64,000 nt of DNA from Morella rubra (Eukaryota > Streptophyta > Magnoliopsida > Fagales > Myricaceae). Below are positions 62,496 to 64,000 of the stretch, in pieces (within the stretch, counting starts at the first letter, position 1; the number at the start of each line of letters is the position of its first letter). Where the stretch lies: positions 35,787,610-35,851,609 of the forward strand of contig CM025851.1 of NCBI GenBank assembly GCA_003952965.2, read 5' to 3'. Made by a program: the position numbers and the translations under genes. The notes beneath the pieces were generated by a model. It saw nothing but the letters and a program-made list of their open reading frames with translations, did not search any database and was not told where the DNA came from.

Positions 62496-64000
62496 CTCTA
62501 TTGTCTGTTTGTGCTGCATGATTGGTACTCTAGGTCTAAATAGCTAAGATTTTATAGAATTTCCGGCGGCAGTGAAGACTGTTACTACGGGAATTTTTTT
62601 GACTTTCAGCAAATTGAAACGAATATTCCAGTTAGCCTGCCCCCATGCTCATATCTGCAACCATATGACTGATCGGACAGATGAATCCAGTTTTGAATAT
62701 AGATCTCACCGACTCGCAGTCAACAGCAATGAGACGATTAACAGCATGTGCTATTTCAGGCATCTTCCCCATGGCTAGCTCTAAAATGTTTAGATTTTTT
62801 TCTTTTATTTTTTAAAGCTAAATGACAGGAAGAAGTATGGGAGTAGATCAGGGAAGCACGTGATTGGAGAGACAGGTTTAAGGAGGGGATTTAGCTCATA
62901 CATTTATATCAAAAGGGGGGAAAAGATATTGGATCTAGATTTACAGAAAACACAAAAATGCAAAGACGTTGAATGTTCGTGTATATCCAAATATATAGAA
63001 AAATAATGCATGTAGGACTGATCATCTCGTGCAGTCTTTGTTCGAAGTTGAATTATTGATCAGTTTGTGGTGGTGAATAATTAACCTCAACGGAGTAAAC
63101 TAGTACTTGATCTTATATATTCATGCCTGAATCGAGTTAATTTCAAGTGTCACATGCAATTAAGTCATGTCTATTAATTGTCTATATTCAACCAATCATA
63201 CCCAGGATTTAATTGTCTCACTCACTCTGGACACTGTCGGGAATTCACCAAAATTTATGCATTGATCGTTGCCTGGTTGGTGACACTTAATGTTGCGAGA
63301 GAGGGCAAACCCTAGCGTCCAAATTACCTCGTTTCGGCAATGATTTTTGCTCTTTAATGGAATTTCGTTTGAAAAAACTTCACCGAATTATTCCCGATAG
63401 ATAAACATTGGAGAGATATCTAGATAGACAAACTGTGAAAGCTGCTTTTCACATCTTAACTTCACTGTGACACAACAACAGCAATATACGAGGGTTTCTA
63501 AATGATACTGCGCATGCTTTTCATGACTCTGTAATCTTGCCGGATCTCTTATAACTTTTCCTCAAATCTCGGGCAAGCCGACAAGGTTGTATATGTTATT
63601 TGGCCGTGAACATGCAACGCTTCATATCTGTAGGAATTAAGTCCTCTGAGAAATGAAGAAATTCTTTTTCAAACTTCATATGGATACACTATTTTCCACA
63701 AGCAGAATACACACAAATTGAAAATAGCTATGAGTTTTCCATTATAAGTGAGGGTAGTAATAAATTTACAAGTTTATGTTCACTTTCTTAATTTTTTTTT
63801 TTTTAAAAAATCCTTTCCATGAGTGTACGTATCTCTCTCTTTTTTCTTTTGCTCTGTAATATTGAAGATACAATATTTTATAGCAATGCTCCTTGCCTTA
63901 TACAGTTGGCACCTCCCAGTTTTAAGGATGAACAGCATCGTTATGTTTCAGTAACATTCCTTAGGAGGGCTAATCTGGCTGGATGACACGAAAATTAATC

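Larger units (their letters stand above)
60896..64000. repeat. Unit C: recent tandem copy of 56327-59515
   Basis: The segment aligns with unit B over its whole length and continues past the window edge. The offset is 4569 bp at the left junction, 4555 bp at the protease start and 4485 bp at the right edge. The shifts are explained by a 14-bp deletion, loss of most of the AT-rich element interior and a few small insertions. Otherwise I saw almost no substitutions. Confidence 0.93.

Noticed and set aside
58091-62778. Identical 68-codon ORFs at 58091-58297 and 62572-62778
   Set aside because: They are identical because the units are duplicated; the related sequence in unit A does not keep the frame, so coding is unlikely.
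1-64000. Search for CRISPR arrays, bacterial operons and intact retroelements
   Set aside because: The DNA is plant nuclear. No regularly spaced repeats and no reverse transcriptase, integrase or capsid reading frame were seen.

Overview
The window is nuclear DNA from a woody core eudicot. The evidence is spliced genes with GT-AG introns, AT-rich intergenic DNA, MITE-like foldbacks, a plant tRNA-Ile gene, and plant-specific families (SOG1-type NAC, ILP1, leucoanthocyanidin reductase, TMO5-LIKE bHLH, nepenthesin-type aspartic proteases). The species cannot be fixed from the sequence. Exon limits were worked out by hand from splice sites, reading phase and remembered family sequences; no alignment was run.

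Layout. Positions 1-1.8 kb hold exons of a SOG1-like NAC gene on the minus strand that runs off the left edge; its second coding exon lies in a rearranged 569-bp tandem duplication. Positions 4.2-10.7 kb hold a complete six-exon ILP1 gene (plus strand, 926 aa). Positions 10.7-17.9 kb are gene-poor with small tandem repeats. Positions 17.9-21.7 kb hold a complete five-exon LAR gene (plus, 360 aa). Facing it at 22.4-30.4 kb is a 14-exon gene for a multi-pass membrane protein of the TMEM185 (Fragile-X-F) type with a C-terminal RING finger (minus, 459 aa). A tRNA-Ile(AAU) gene lies at 32.9 kb. A two-exon bHLH gene of the TMO5-LIKE1/bHLH30 group is at 34.6-36.5 kb (minus, 349 aa). Positions 36.5-44 kb show no gene I can support.

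From about 44.2 kb to the right edge the window is a tandem array of a segment carrying an intronless aspartic protease gene on the minus strand. Copy A (45.8-47.1 kb) is open with both catalytic motifs but lacks 11 residues found in copy B. Copy B (55.9-57.3 kb) has a shifted C-terminus. Copy C (60.9-61.8 kb) is a truncated, frameshifted pseudogene, and its unit is nearly identical to that of copy B, so this duplication is very recent or an assembly artefact. Unit-specific insertions allow the events to be ordered.

The genes are unrelated housekeeping, regulatory and metabolic genes and do not form one pathway. I found no convincing new molecular system. The most informative features are the protease array, the rearranged SOG1-like exon, a dispersed family of AT-rich inverted-repeat elements, and a TATA-plus-RY-motif region at 33.3 kb that may mark an unannotated transcript. 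I saw no long reverse transcriptase, integrase or capsid reading frame.
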